Source: Capitulum mitella (Eukaryota; Arthropoda; Thecostraca; Pollicipedomorpha; Pollicipedidae). Taken from it: a stretch of 64,000 bases of DNA. Under the pieces are notes generated by a model. That model was not told where the DNA came from and searched no databases. It saw nothing but the letters and a program-made list of their open reading frames with translations. The stretch lies in NCBI GenBank assembly GCA_030062745.1, contig CP099846.1:992001-1056000 (forward strand), given 5' to 3'. How positions within the stretch are numbered: position 1 is the first letter of the stretch; every line of letters starts with the position of its first letter. Of this stretch, positions 47,320 to 59,340 are shown in pieces. The translations under genes and the position numbers were made by a program.

Positions 47320-48238
47320 ATATATATAAACATATATATATATATTATATATATATATGTTTTATTATATCCGACTGCACGAGACCGATATACGGCCTCA
47401 ATCTCAAGGTCTGGGACTAACAACGCATAGGTAAAGGCACCAGCGCACACGTAAAGGTCCGCGGATGCCGATACACGTCTAATTTCTCAGACTTGTCCAA
47501 TACATACGCCAAAACGTTGAGTTAAAGACACGGCAATTTTCGCGTCGGCTGTCGGCCGGCGCCGCAGCCGTAATCAGAAAGAAATTAACGGGCACTCATT
47601 TTAGTGTTCCTTCATTTTCGCGACATAAGCCTATCCATGTAAATTTTATTAATCTTAGTGGTTCTTGCGACGGTTTTCCATGCTTAAATTTTGGAAAAAA
47701 TCGTTAGTTATCAATCCGTTGATTTTGACTGTGGCACATTTTGGCTCATAACAGTTATTCGTGACCTTGCCTCAGGTCAAAGGCTGCAGGTCATTGATAC
47801 TTTGCCCAATGACGGTAACTAGACATCTGCTTGACTCTACACTAAAAATGCTATGAAAAATCCTGTCAGTTTCCGAAAAAAGACCACATGTTTTAAAAAT
47901 GGGCTTGACATTAGGCCAATGACCCAGAAAATTCCGAAAAATCTGAGATAGCAGGTTTGTTACATCTATCAAGATGACTAATCCCTGAAAGTATTATTTT
48001 GATATCTTGTTTTGCGAAAAAGTTACAGGGCGCTAAACTTTTTTGGACATAGATCTGTTTGACCTGACCTAGGTCAGGCACCTGACCTAACCTGAGGTCA
48101 AAACCTTGACACAAGGTGTAAAAATGATGAGGCAAAAGGGACACGAAGTTTCGTTGCTCTGTGTTTGTTCGTTCTCTTGCAATCCCAGAAAAACCTCAGG
48201 GGGACGGTCAATTGCCCCCCCTCGTCGGGGCAGGTTAA
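47033..48238 (+). mobile_element. piggyBac-like non-autonomous element, family B, with internal (TA)n expansion
   Basis: Counterpart of 11906-12983, bounded by TTAA at 47033-47036 and 48235-48238. It is about 128 bp longer because of the (TA)n tract. TGACCTAGGTCA is retained near 48064. Confidence 0.75.
47245..47360. repeat. (TA)n microsatellite, copy-2 specific
   Basis: A long imperfect (TA)n run flanked by a duplicated GTTTTATTATATCCGACTGCA phrase (47224 and 47360). Copy 1 has only CCTATATATG at this point, so expansion and a small flank duplication followed the large duplication (or mark the other haplotype). Confidence 0.9.
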
Positions 48239-48509
48239 ATTAACATTAAACAGCAAGAATTGTAAACATTAACTCGCCTTGCGAACAATGAGAGTTGCTT
48301 TCCCCGTGCCTGATGTCTTCATCCCCTTTCCACCTCCGCTGGCCTCCCCGGCTTTTCTTGCTTCTCCCTACTCTGCCGGGCTCTCCCCGCCTCCGCCCGT
48401 CTGCCTCTTCTTCCTTTTGCTCTTGTGCTTTTAGCGAAGTTGTAAAAAAGAAAGATTACGAACTGTCTAGATGAGGACACCGATATTACAGTCATCGAGT
48501 CTGAAATAG

Positions 48510-49110
48510 CAAGGCTGATCAGCAGGGCGTCGATTTCTGTAAATGATTGGGGGGCCGAGCCGGGGACCCGACAACGTAACTTATCCCGAAATGTGGATTT
48601 CTCAACGGATTTAGCCCATTTTATTTTGGCCCACGGAAATTTACGAGATTTTTGTGACCATATACCAAATGAAAAATTTCGTTTATCCGCATGTCTATAT
48701 ATGTATATATGGATAAAAGATAGAAATGTAGATAGATGCGTCACTCTAGACTTTATTATCTACTTTCTGCTTATCTGTTATCTACTGCATCCGTTATTTT
48801 CGTAACTATTACTCATTTCCCCGTAAAACTGACAGAAAATGTTGGATGGGGTCTAAACCAACATTGGGTGGTCCCAAATGAAAATTCGGTGGGCTCAAAT
48901 TAACAATGGGTGGGCCCAAATTAACAGTGGGTGGACCAAGGCCCTGTCAAATGAACACAAATGACACCCCTGCTGATCAGCACAGACGCGGTTCCACCAA
49001 TCTTGGTGCTGAATGTGACAGCAACCAGCAGCGGCGGAACCTCTGTGGAGATGGGGGAGGGGAGGGAGGAGCTGATTTTTACCTCGTTTCTTTCTATGGA
49101 CTGTCGTAAG
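48510..49110 (+). repeat. Dispersed repeat, family C (copy 2)
   Basis: Counterpart of 13262-13860, including the ATTGGGTGG short tandem at about 48856-48940. Confidence 0.65.
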
Positions 49111-50067
49111 GTTACCGTTAAATGATGCCTAGAGTTAGGGAGAGAGCAGTTTCCCCCTCTGCCCCCTGTTTCGAACGCTCCGGGCAGCAACAGTTCCATT
49201 TATCTCGGAATATATCATTTTTCAGCGGCACTGACCTCATCGGGACGGGGAAGCTCATCCGTTTATTTTAAGGGTAGCCAAAAAACGGATAGGCGCAGAG
49301 ACGTAAAACGTGGAGTACGTTTTCATATATTTTCGCGTCACACTGCGTCGAATTTTGTAATTTGAGTTGGCCTCAGGTCACCGACCTAGGGCATTTTAGT
49401 CGGGGTCATGCTCCCAAAAAGTAAAGTTACGTAACATTTTGTGAGATGTATTGATTAACATGAAACATGCACATTCGCCAAAAATGGCAGGTGTAAAATT
49501 TTGTTATTTTGTGTTTCAGAAATGTTAAGGTCGTTGACCTAAGGCCACTTAAACTTCCGACCTTTTTTATCTTCGCTATTGAGATCGTGAGGCCGGTTCG
49601 GTGGTTTTGGCTTTGAATATGTATCCTGATGCTTCTTACGTCCTTTACATACGTGCTTTTAGTTCTGACCTATGAACTATCGTCAGGCCACGTTTTATAC
49701 CACGTTTTCAGGCCTGCAACTGAAAACAGTTGATGGGTTAGGTGTCTTGAAATGCTTATATGTAGTCATGCGTGTTTTTGGAAGCACTAGTATATGATGA
49801 GAATTTACCTGGCAATGGCGGCCTAATCCTATTTGTCCTAGGCTAACGTAATTTGACCTTTTGAACTATCCTGCTTGTTGTCTAAGTGGACACACTTTGT
49901 ATGCCAACCAGTGATAAGAACTACACGCGTGCATTCCGTCTATACACTTTATACACGAGCCAGTGACGCAGGGGTGTGGTTTCCTATCTTTCGTGGGTGC
50001 CCCGGCACCCACAAATTGGAAATGGGCACCCGCAATACGACTTGGGCAACCACAACCTAAATTATGT

Positions 50068-51295
50068 TCAACCCCCGCCCGACCGTGGGTCGGAGCCATG
50101 CACGCCCGACTGGGGGGAGCGGGCGGTTGACCGTCCCCTCTAATTCCCGAACGGTTGACCGCACGATAAAAATAAGCACACCGTTGGAAAGCCCATGACG
50201 AGTAGAGATCGAAACTGACCTGATTTTTAGTTTTGAATAATATGTAAGCCATTTACGCCTTATATATGTTTTCTATTAGCCGCCTGCATGAGACCGAGAA
50301 ACGGCCTGGGTCTCATGGGCTGTGACTAATAAAGTCTAGATATAGGCACCAGCGGACAGGTAAAAGTCCGCAGATGCCGATACACGTCTAATTTTTCTGA
50401 CTGTTTAATGTATACGCGGAAACGTTGAGTTAAAGACACGGCAATTTTCGCGCCGCTGCGAGGCGGGCGCTGCCGACTAAGGCGGTACGAAATTAAGGGG
50501 AACTAATTTTAGCACTATTTTATTTTCGCGAAATATGTCTTTCCAAGTATTGTTTCTTGATCCTAGTGGTTCTTCCAATGGTTTCTCGTGCTTAGATGTT
50601 GAAAAAATTCATTAGTTACCGGTCTACGTAATTGGTGGAGCTTTATTCGTGAGACTGTTTTTTTCCAAAATTTGTAATTTTTTGGAGTTTTTTGAACTTT
50701 TTGGTATTATTCGCAACTGTAGGAGTCAGTTCTGCCATTTTCAACCCGATCTAAGTCATTCATCGCCGATTTTGATAGCAGTGCATTTTGACCCATTCGT
50801 GACCTGACCTCGCTTCAGTGATCGGAGGTCATTGAAACTTTGCCTATTGACGGCGAATGGGTGCCTGGATCTCCCGAAACCCAAACTGTGGCAAAAAATT
50901 GCGTCAGTTTTCGAAAAAACGACGACATGTGCTGAACACTTGACGGCTTGAGAAAAGGGCTTGACCTTAGGCCAGTGACCCGGACGTTTCCTAAAAATCC
51001 GAGATAGCGGATTTGTTGCATTTATCAACATCTTTAAGACTTGAAAGCATTATTGTGATATCATGTTTCTTGAAAAGGTTAGAGGGCGCCAAACTTTTTT
51101 AGACATAGGTCCACTTGACCCGACCTAGGTCAGACACCTTTCTTGATCTGAGGTAAAAAATTGAATACAAGATATAAAAATGGTCAAGCAAAAGGTACAC
51201 AAGGTTTCGTGGCGCTGCGTTCGTTTGTTCTCTCCCAGTCTCGGAAGAACCGCACGGGGGCGGTCAACCGCTCCCCCCCTTCGGGGGCGGGTTAA
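50068..51295 (+). mobile_element. piggyBac-like non-autonomous element, family B (copy 2)
   Basis: Counterpart of 14814-16040, with the same TCAA at the left and TTAA at the right. The TCAA mutation therefore predates the duplication. Confidence 0.75.
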
Positions 51296-52147
51296 ATATA
51301 GAAAGATAGTTATATTCTCATGACGTCACATGACGTTTACCACCTAAAATCAGGTTTTTAAACAATAATCGAAACTCATTTACTCCACTGTCACCTACCA
51401 GTTGCTTTTCCCCACCCTCCAGATAACATTGTGTTAAGCCGGGTCCTGGAGGAAGGTCCTCCATTACCGGGAGTGCATCTACTCAGATCGTGATTTTAAC
51501 TGCGCCAGTGCGACTGAAGACATTTTTATGAATCAAAGCGTAGACACCATTTATTCTTGCCAACTTGCTCTCGTTAGCTCAGATTTTACTGGGGTAGACG
51601 AGTACGCTGGCTGTTTACCGTCCGTCTGCTTACCCCATTTTGTTTCCAACACTAAAATCGCCGATGAATCGGGCCAGTCTATCGTTAGCCTCAGCGATGT
51701 TGGAACTTTCAGCAGTTGACGAACAGTAAAATTATGACAGCGGCCATCATGGATTCAGGCAAGTACCGCTGCATTTCCTCGAATCTTCCCCGCAGGTATG
51801 TATTACGTGAATATGTCGAAATTATGTTATTTGTGTTATTTGTCAAAACAATCGTCGCTGCCGTTTGTAACTGCGTCTGACACAGCAACGCAGAGTATTG
51901 GGTAAGCATCGGGTGTGTCTAAGGTTTACCTGCGCATTTTCCGTTCACGGATTGGCTCCTTTCTCTAGTATTGTGTACTGTGTTTTGCCTACCGATATCA
52001 CTGTCGATAATTACAATAACTAAAATGCTTGAAATATTAGTCTAAGATGACCAAAATACACTTTTCATTTCCATGATAATCCATAACCAATCGTAAATAT
52101 TCCCCGGAGTGCGTTTTTGGGATACCGGAAAACAAGATATATACCCC

Positions 52148-53361
52148 TTAACCCTATTCCCGGCAGGGGGGGCGGAATCCGCCCCCCCTCGGGTTTTTTG
52201 CTTGCCAATTCCAGGCTTTTTAACGCAGCCTTACGAAACTTGGTGACTTTTCCTAGCTGTTCTTTCTACGTGTCGTAGCGAAATTTCAAAATTCTATTTT
52301 GCTCACGGGCGGAGCCAGGTAACGTTTTTGGGAGGCACCTCATGCCATTTTTGGCCATGTTGAGGGTAAAAGGAAAATGTCTGCCAAAAACAGAGTTTTA
52401 AAGATAGAACTTAAAACCTTATATGGATGTATAGCTAAATAGCTGGGCAATGTGCAGATGTAGTTTTGCTTATATGAGGTCATCTTGCAAGGTTAGGTCA
52501 AGGTCAAAAGTCAAAATTAGTTTTTTTGCAATGATTTCGGCGCCGTTTTTTTCAAATGCCAAACCCGGAATATATATGTCGTAGAACGGCGCCTTCTACT
52601 TGTGTACCAAGTTTCAGCTTAATATCAGGTCGGATCACGGAGCTATGACCTAAAATGTCAGTGCGCGTACCCTATGTCGCATTAGCCATAAAATGAAATA
52701 TTTGAAATAGAATGAATTCAAATGATTGAAAACGTTTACAGATAATATTAAATGCATACAAGACCATTCCAAGTGACCCCAAGGTCACTGGAGGTCATTT
52801 AAGGTCAAAGGTCACAAGTTGATCTGAGAAACGTGCGATCATGACAGTTTCCCCTTTTTCATGTCCCTGGCACCGCCTGTTTTAACATTATACAAACATT
52901 GTAATGCGATTTGTACTTCTTTAGTATAACATGACTAGGAGAAGCCAAAAAAGGTGTTTACCTCTTTTGTTCATTCAGTTGTTAGAAAATTAGTCCTCCT
53001 ATTTTTGAAACCCTGTGAACGCCCATGTATTTTCTCAAAATTTCAGATTTGCGGGCGCATGGTAAAAGCCCTATTCATAATCTCTCGATTCATGCCAGTT
53101 TCATCGAAATCGGTCGATAAACAACGCAGTTATAAGAAGTCCAAACGTACCCCCTATTTTGACATTTTTGCCCCCCTGTATCCACAAATTTTAAAATTTG
53201 GAAAATTTCTTTTTATAAAAGTGTAGTTCACGTCACGGCAAATCGATTGTCGTTTGTTGCGATGAAATCGAACGAGTAGTTCTCGAGATCTCAAGGGGGG
53301 CCGAATCCGCCCCCCTGCCGGGAATCGACCATACCGTCTAGCCCTCCGGGAATAGGGTTAA
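52148..53361 (+). mobile_element. piggyBac-like non-autonomous element, family A (copy 2)
   Basis: Counterpart of 16897-18114, with intact TTAACCCTATTCCCGG termini. The G-run in the left hairpin is shorter than in copy 1. AGGTCAAAGGTCA lies at 52802-52814. Confidence 0.85.
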
Positions 53362-55425
53362 GGATGTCGCCGCCATAAAGTCATCTGTGATTGACGAAAG
53401 TCATCCTTGCGTAATTTACATCTCGTAATACCCTTTTAAACTCATTTTTCTGAATTTTAGCCATAAACGCCTGTCACGATCCTCCCCCCACCCCCGATAC
53501 GCGATGTCTGGATGTCCCCATATGCGTTTTGGGCACCCGCAATCATTTTCCGAATACCACACCCACGCACTGACGGCAGTTCACCCACAGGGAATCTACC
53601 GACATGCCTGCCATCTGTCGGCATGAAATCCACATAAAACCATATACGGTGACGTAGAGATGTACGGCCCGATAACATTGAAACAACGTTTGTCGGCGTG
53701 CAGTAGGACACCGTCGCCGCCTTCCGCTGGGGAGGATCACATTCCGCGTATGATTTGGCTCAGCAGGATGATGGACCGTGGCCGGAAAGCTACTGTGACG
53801 ACCGCCGGCGGCTTGGGATGTACTGCCCAGGTCGCTCGTTTTCTTTCGCTCGACATTGCTCTTGGAGCCGCCGCTAACGAAACGGGCATTGATTCGTCAG
53901 CCCTGCGGTGTCGCTCGATAGTCGTTTGCGAGAGAACTTGCATTGGGAGACGAGCATAAGACTGACCTGATTACAGAAACAAAAATGTAAGTGTAATGCG
54001 TCACCTGAGGCGTGGGAACGGTTCTTACCTCATACCCTCATGGGGGGAAGGATAACGCTTTTCAAAAATAATTGGGGAGCCCAAGTGTTAATTTCGACTA
54101 ATTCTGATATTCCTGAGGCCAATCTTTCCATGCACCACCACAGACCTCATGTTAAACATCCCAGGTTAATAGAAGACCCTATGTGGGGCCCGGCCCCCAA
54201 AAAGCTCCACAGCTCCACCCATCGGAAGTCATTTTGACTCCCGGACAATTTTTTTGCTATCTTGAACGATTTAAATCACTTCGCTGAAACTTAAAGTACC
54301 TTTCCAAAAATGATCGGCGATTCTTAACCCTCGCCCCTATAGGAGCTTCTGCATATGAACCTCACTCTCATTCTGACGAGTGAGGGGGGGCACGGCCAGG
54401 GGTACGGCCCCCAGAGGTACGACCCCGGGGGACGTGGGATTAGCCGGGGTACGACCTCCGGCCATTCCTACACCTAGTGCGTTCTAGGGTGTCGTGGAAA
54501 AACCGGCATGTTGCGCGTGAGAAGATCTCGCGACTGGTATCGTTTTTTAAGGTCTCAGGTCAACGGGTGACCTTCCAGGTTGGGTCAAAAGTCGGAAGCT
54601 GGCAGAAAGTGGACTTCGTAGAGTTTAACAGTAGCATCTGAATTAACCAACACTAGTGTCGAATGACATATAAAGGTCATCCTAGGTCGTCCAAGGCTAT
54701 CTTAAGCCAGTAACCTAGAGTGACCTCGGATTGTCTAAAAACCTTGACTTAGATGCGTTAAAAGCGTTTTTGGTCGATATTCAACACAAAATCTAATTTT
54801 AGACATGTCGTGGTAATGAAGATGCATCACACCGCGGCCGGCGCCACTCCGTCCGTCGGAGCAAGTCAGGCATTCACTGCATTCCGCCCTCTTTTCATGG
54901 AATGGGAGATGAACTGCACCAAATTTATATCACCCTGTTCCTTACACCTCGAGCATTCGGAGTATATAGGTTGTTTTGTAATGCCTAATTCCTATCGCAC
55001 TTCCACAGATAAAAAGTAACGTATTTCCCGCCGTAGCTCATGACCTCAGTTTACACCCTCGATAATGAGCATAAACCTACTAAATCCATGTGTAGTATTA
55101 TAGAACGTAAGGTTTTGAGTTGATTGATGTATATTTTATTGCATTTGTGCCCTCCAATCGTCTTACAGTGAGACAAAACTAAACCGTTGTGAACCGGCGA
55201 CGTCGGCGCGCGAGAATGGCTGACACGGCTCCCGTTGTGACACCATAGCTCGTTACCATGGCAACGTAGGGGACAATTTTTTCGCAGTAGGATGCGGAAA
55301 AGATGCTCCAGAAGGTACGCTAGGCCTCCAATGGATGAAACAAAATGTAGGAAGCTCGCAAAACCTCATGGGGTTGCATCACGCTCCCCCTCCCCCCCCG
55401 CCACGTGGGCAAGGGTTGAGTTGTT

Positions 55426-56536
55426 TCAGTGATTTAAAATCGGACCTAACTTCTTGACATATGAAGTTTTAATTCGATGGTCACTGCCCCGCCACTTGTC
55501 GAAAGACGCAAGACCACCAGCAAGAACCGTGACCAGACATGACCTCGGGCGACTTTCAGGCGTCTTTTACTTGCCATTGCATGACATACCGATAAAGAGA
55601 ATACTGGACCTAGTTAAATATTGGACAAGTTTCTAAGACAGTCAAAGCCACCAACGAAACTGTGACGGTCGACAAAGCTATAACATAAGCCATAGCGTGC
55701 CTCTACTTCACCTGACCCGACCGGCAACGTAACGCACAAAGTAAGCTCACCAGGGTGGTCTTAGAAAGATCAAAAACGATGGTATCCAGTGGCGTCACTT
55801 TCAGTCCTCAGTCGTTATTAGATCGGTTTTTAGGGGGGTCAAATCCCCCCGTACCGGTGAGTCCGGACAATGTGTTGAATTTCCGTTTAGCTAATTTTAT
55901 GGAGTAGTAGGGGTATGTAGGAGCGAAAATAACAAAACAAACTAAATCATTAAATAGAAAATGAGTTATGATAAGGAATTATGATAAGGAGGGCCAAACT
56001 GACTCGGCTGCTACCTGTACAACATTGAGCATTTCTCAGAATTCAAAATGGCAAACGCCGCCATCGCGAGTGTTAGCGAATTTTCGGCTTTTGATCTCGA
56101 TGACACATTAGATCGTGTAATATTATTTCATATGGAATTTAGAGGACGGAGAGTCCATTTTTGGAGTTATGTCTTGTACATGGGGCCAAAGCCAAGGTTA
56201 CCCCTAGGTCAAAGCTTAAATTTGACCACGAATCAGAAAAAGATCTTATTGACCGAAAACATGCTGGTTATCTCCTCATGGTTTCGTTATTTATTTAAGT
56301 GGTTTATTACCTGCATAGCCTTTTGTGAATGTTCATTAGCTGCATGACAGTCTGGATAAGGGGTGAAAGGTAAGGTCAAATCAGCGATGAAAGGTCAAAC
56401 TAAGAAACCATAATGTATCATCTTTGTTCATAGGACGTGAAGACAGAACGAGAAACCTCTGCCGCACAGTACCATGACCTCTTTAGAGACATTGAGCACA
56501 GTATTACCAGCCATCAGCGGTCACAATCCTTTACTA
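55426..56536. other. No gene recognised
   Basis: Unique flank after the duplication. GGGGGGTCAAATCCCCCC near 55834 is a G/C hairpin like those at TTAA-element ends, but no TTAA terminus was found beside it. Short plus frames at 55454 and 56048 match nothing known to me. Confidence 0.3.
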
Positions 56537-58875
56537 TTAATCATCACCGTCACCTACACCTAGATCCCCTTTGTCGTATTCAGTGTCTATCTCCTTGCTG
56601 GTGAAAGGACAGCAGCAGGCGGCTCCTCCCTCGCACCTGCAGTAGTCCGTGCATGAAAGGCCTGCGCTACTGCAGCTACAGCGTACCTTGCCCTCTGCGG
56701 TGCAGTTGCAGCTCACTATATCCAGGAGCGCTTGGGGAGCAGCTGGCGCTGTTGAAATGGCCGGTGTGCTGGAGGAACCTTCGATGCTCCACCCGACGTT
56801 GGCTATATCTGAGCTTCTTCGGGTGGGTCACGTTGGTCCGTTGCCCTCCAGAGCAGCATCTATAGGTGAGCCCGGATCACGTGTAGCTGCAGATTGGCAT
56901 CAGTCGGCAGCAGTTGCGTCAGTGGCGGAAACTTCTTATGGCCGCGATGGAAGCCAGCACGCGCGTCATTCATTGTCGCACAGCTCTTCTGTCCGTAGAG
57001 AGGTGAGGTGGTGTCTGCGGTCGCCTTGACTTGAGCCTGGGCCGCGCCAAGCTGTCCGAACACTTGACTGAGACCCGTTACTGGGACTTGTTTTCTGTTA
57101 GCTCGAGCGCCGACTGCTTTCCTTTTCCTAAAGGTCAAACTGAACGACACTGTATCGCAGCCCGACAGTTTACGTCCAGGACACCGCCATTACAGTTTTC
57201 CATTTGAATTTTGGCAACGACCCGCATCCCCGATGTCCTGCACACCGGCAGGACGAAGACGATGGTGTCGTCCTTGAGGATGCGGATGGTCTGGGGGCCG
57301 TCCAGCACGGCCTTCAGCATGTAGTTGCGGAGGGTGACGTCTCCCTCAACATGGGTGACGACACAGTCCAGGTTGTTGAGCTGGATGTTGTGTGGAAGGG
57401 CGTGGCCGCACAGGATGTTGTTAAGCAGAGTCTTGTTCGCGGTATTGCGAAGAATAGCTTCTCGACACGAAAGCGGGTGTTTGGGGTCGGCCGGACTTCC
57501 TTGGCTCTTCCTCTACTCGTCCGCTCATGGTCCGCTGCGCTAGGAGCTTCTTGGTCAAAGCTGTCGAGCAGGCTGATTTTCTTGGAGCCAGGAGAGTAGT
57601 GGGCTAGTCGAGCGCAGAAGCTTGCAGCCAGGTCTCTTGGCGACTTGGCGACTGGCCAGAGGACGCGGCACAACAGCTGGTGGGCGTCAACCAGCACCAC
57701 ATCTGGAGCAGGTGGCGTCGCGACAGAAACACCGAGACACTTGACGAGCACGGCCTTGTCGCCCTTCCTCAAGCAGCCGTATTCGTCTACCAGGGCTGGA
57801 AGGACTGGACTCAGCTCGAACTGGAACATATCGACTAACTCCACCCCGCGCTGCTGTCCCGCGACGAACAACCGACTGAACAGCGTCTCGCCGTCTCAGA
57901 TGACCTTTTCTTTGACAGTGACGGCCTTCTTGAGCATCTGCATTGTTCTGACCTGCTTTAAGGTTGAGTGGAAGTCACTGCTTAGCGAAGCGGAGAACCG
58001 CCCGCTCTGCTCAGTCCCGGTGGCCAGTGCATCCTGAACGCTTCCTGTGTCAGGCGCCACTTGGCCGTTGCACGTGTTGTAGACACCTGGATGCTGCTCG
58101 TTGAGAGGGTGATGTACTTCTTTAGCTCCGCCGTGACCTTCCTCTGATCGGCTTCGTTCTGTGTCTTTCTTCCCTCTCCTTTCTTCTTGTGCCTATTCTT
58201 CTCCCGGGCGGCTCCACCAGCCGGCTTCTCCTCGTGCCCAGCTTCACTTTACACAGGCTCCATGGCGATGTCGAGATGGGCGCTCACAGTGAAACTGTTG
58301 ACCCGCATAGCCACTTGCTCGACGCTCGTCGAAATGCCCTTCATACCTCCGGAGCCCTTCCCTTTCTTGATATACGTCTGCTCACCGAACTGATCTGCTG
58401 GCATTGCGGTCCCACCGTCCGAGTGCCGACAGGCGTACGCATCTGCCAGGAGGTCCTCCGCGGCACGCTGGGGAATGTGCTCCGTCTGTCGCACATACCG
58501 GCTCAGTCAGCGGGCATAATTGTGGTGACCTGCCGCGAAGGAATGCGACAGCATCGCCTTGAGACAGTGCTGCTGGAGGAGGAAGTCACTGTTCCGCTCT
58601 CCGCGCAGGAAACGCGGAAATGAGCGCCAGCAGTGCGGACGTGACGAGGCAGTCCACCGGTGGCCTTCCCCGTCGGGTGCTTTCTGGCTGTCCCCAGGTA
58701 GTCCCTCAGCTCCTAGTATGTCTTGGCGCCGTTCGAGTAGAAATCCTGCAGTGACACGGCGATGACGAGACGGTGTGCCCGTAGAGCGTTGATCCAGGTC
58801 TTCCCGTTCACGATGCCGGTGATGCCACCAACGTATGGTGCTGAGCAAGATGAAGGGTCATGAGGTCGGCTCAGG
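56537..58875 (-). pseudogene. Decayed transposon-like gene ending in a tesmin/TSO1-like CXC cysteine cluster
   Basis: Minus-strand reading recovers, in order, pieces of a large uncharacterised protein family that is multi-copy in crustaceans, cnidarians and other invertebrates. They are: FLLQQHCLKAM and AAGHHNYARY (about 58610-58500), CRHSDGG and PADQFGEQTYIKKGKG (about 58440-58360), FQFELSPVLPALVDEYGCLR (about 57825), DAHQLLCRVLWPVAKS, DDTIVFVLPV (57270; family members usually have DDTDVFVLL), LYGQKSCATMNDAR (about 57000) and LPTDANLQLHVIRAHL (about 56900). The C-terminus has SCNCTAEGKVRCSC...LSCTDYCRCEGG, a CXC-type cluster, and stops at 56537. At least four frame changes separate the blocks, and the conserved second acidic residue in DDTD is lost. 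The family is thought to be mobile-element derived; the function is unknown. This copy is dead. Confidence 0.7.
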
Positions 58876-59340
58876 TCACATTTGGGATGAACTAGCAAGA
58901 AGGAGTCTAAAACCCCATTTTGATGATTTTCAGAGTAAATGTAGGCACTGAAATGGATTTTGCGGCCCAAAATTGCGTCAAGACGCTTCCAAACTGCGAA
59001 ATGACCTTAGGCTACATCAGGTCATGCGAGGTTACCGTGGTAGAAGCTGAAATGAACTCCTGGTGCCTGAAATGCATTCCTGGTTCAAGGAAGCCATTAA
59101 GCACGACAAAACAGTATCGACACACATGAAGGGTCATGAGGTCACGTAAGGTCACATTGGGGTTAATTAGCAAAAAGGACTCTAAAACCCAATTTTGATA
59201 ATCCCTGGGTAATAATAGACACCAAGGTCGATTTTCCAGTCCAAAGTTGTACCAAAACGTTACCATGCTGTGAAATGACCTTTGGTCACCTGAGGTCATG
59301 CGATGTCACCGTGGTAGAAGCTGAGTTCATATCCGGATGT
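58850..59340 (+). repeat. Tandem duplication, about 265 bp unit, rich in AGGTCA half-sites
   Basis: ATGAAGGGTCATGAGGTC occurs at about 58851 and 59127. Each is followed by matching AAAAGGACTCTAAAACCC-type, TGAAATGACCTT and GAGGTTACCGTGGTAGAAGC-type blocks. Half-sites (GGTCA/TGACC) recur about every 30-60 bases. Confidence 0.8.

Larger units (their letters stand above)
43851..55425 (+). repeat. Segmental duplication, copy 2 (about 11.58 kb)
   Basis: Direct partner of 8713-20162, with the same order of tandem repeat, lectin gene, TTAA elements and family-C repeat. It is longer mainly because of a (TA)n expansion at about 47245-47360. Left and right junctions with unique DNA are abrupt and match those of copy 1. 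Confidence 0.95.

Noticed and set aside
49866..50252. 128-residue minus frame conserved at 14612-14998
   Set aside because: It spans the end of a family-B element and its flank; conservation reflects the recent duplication, not coding constraint.
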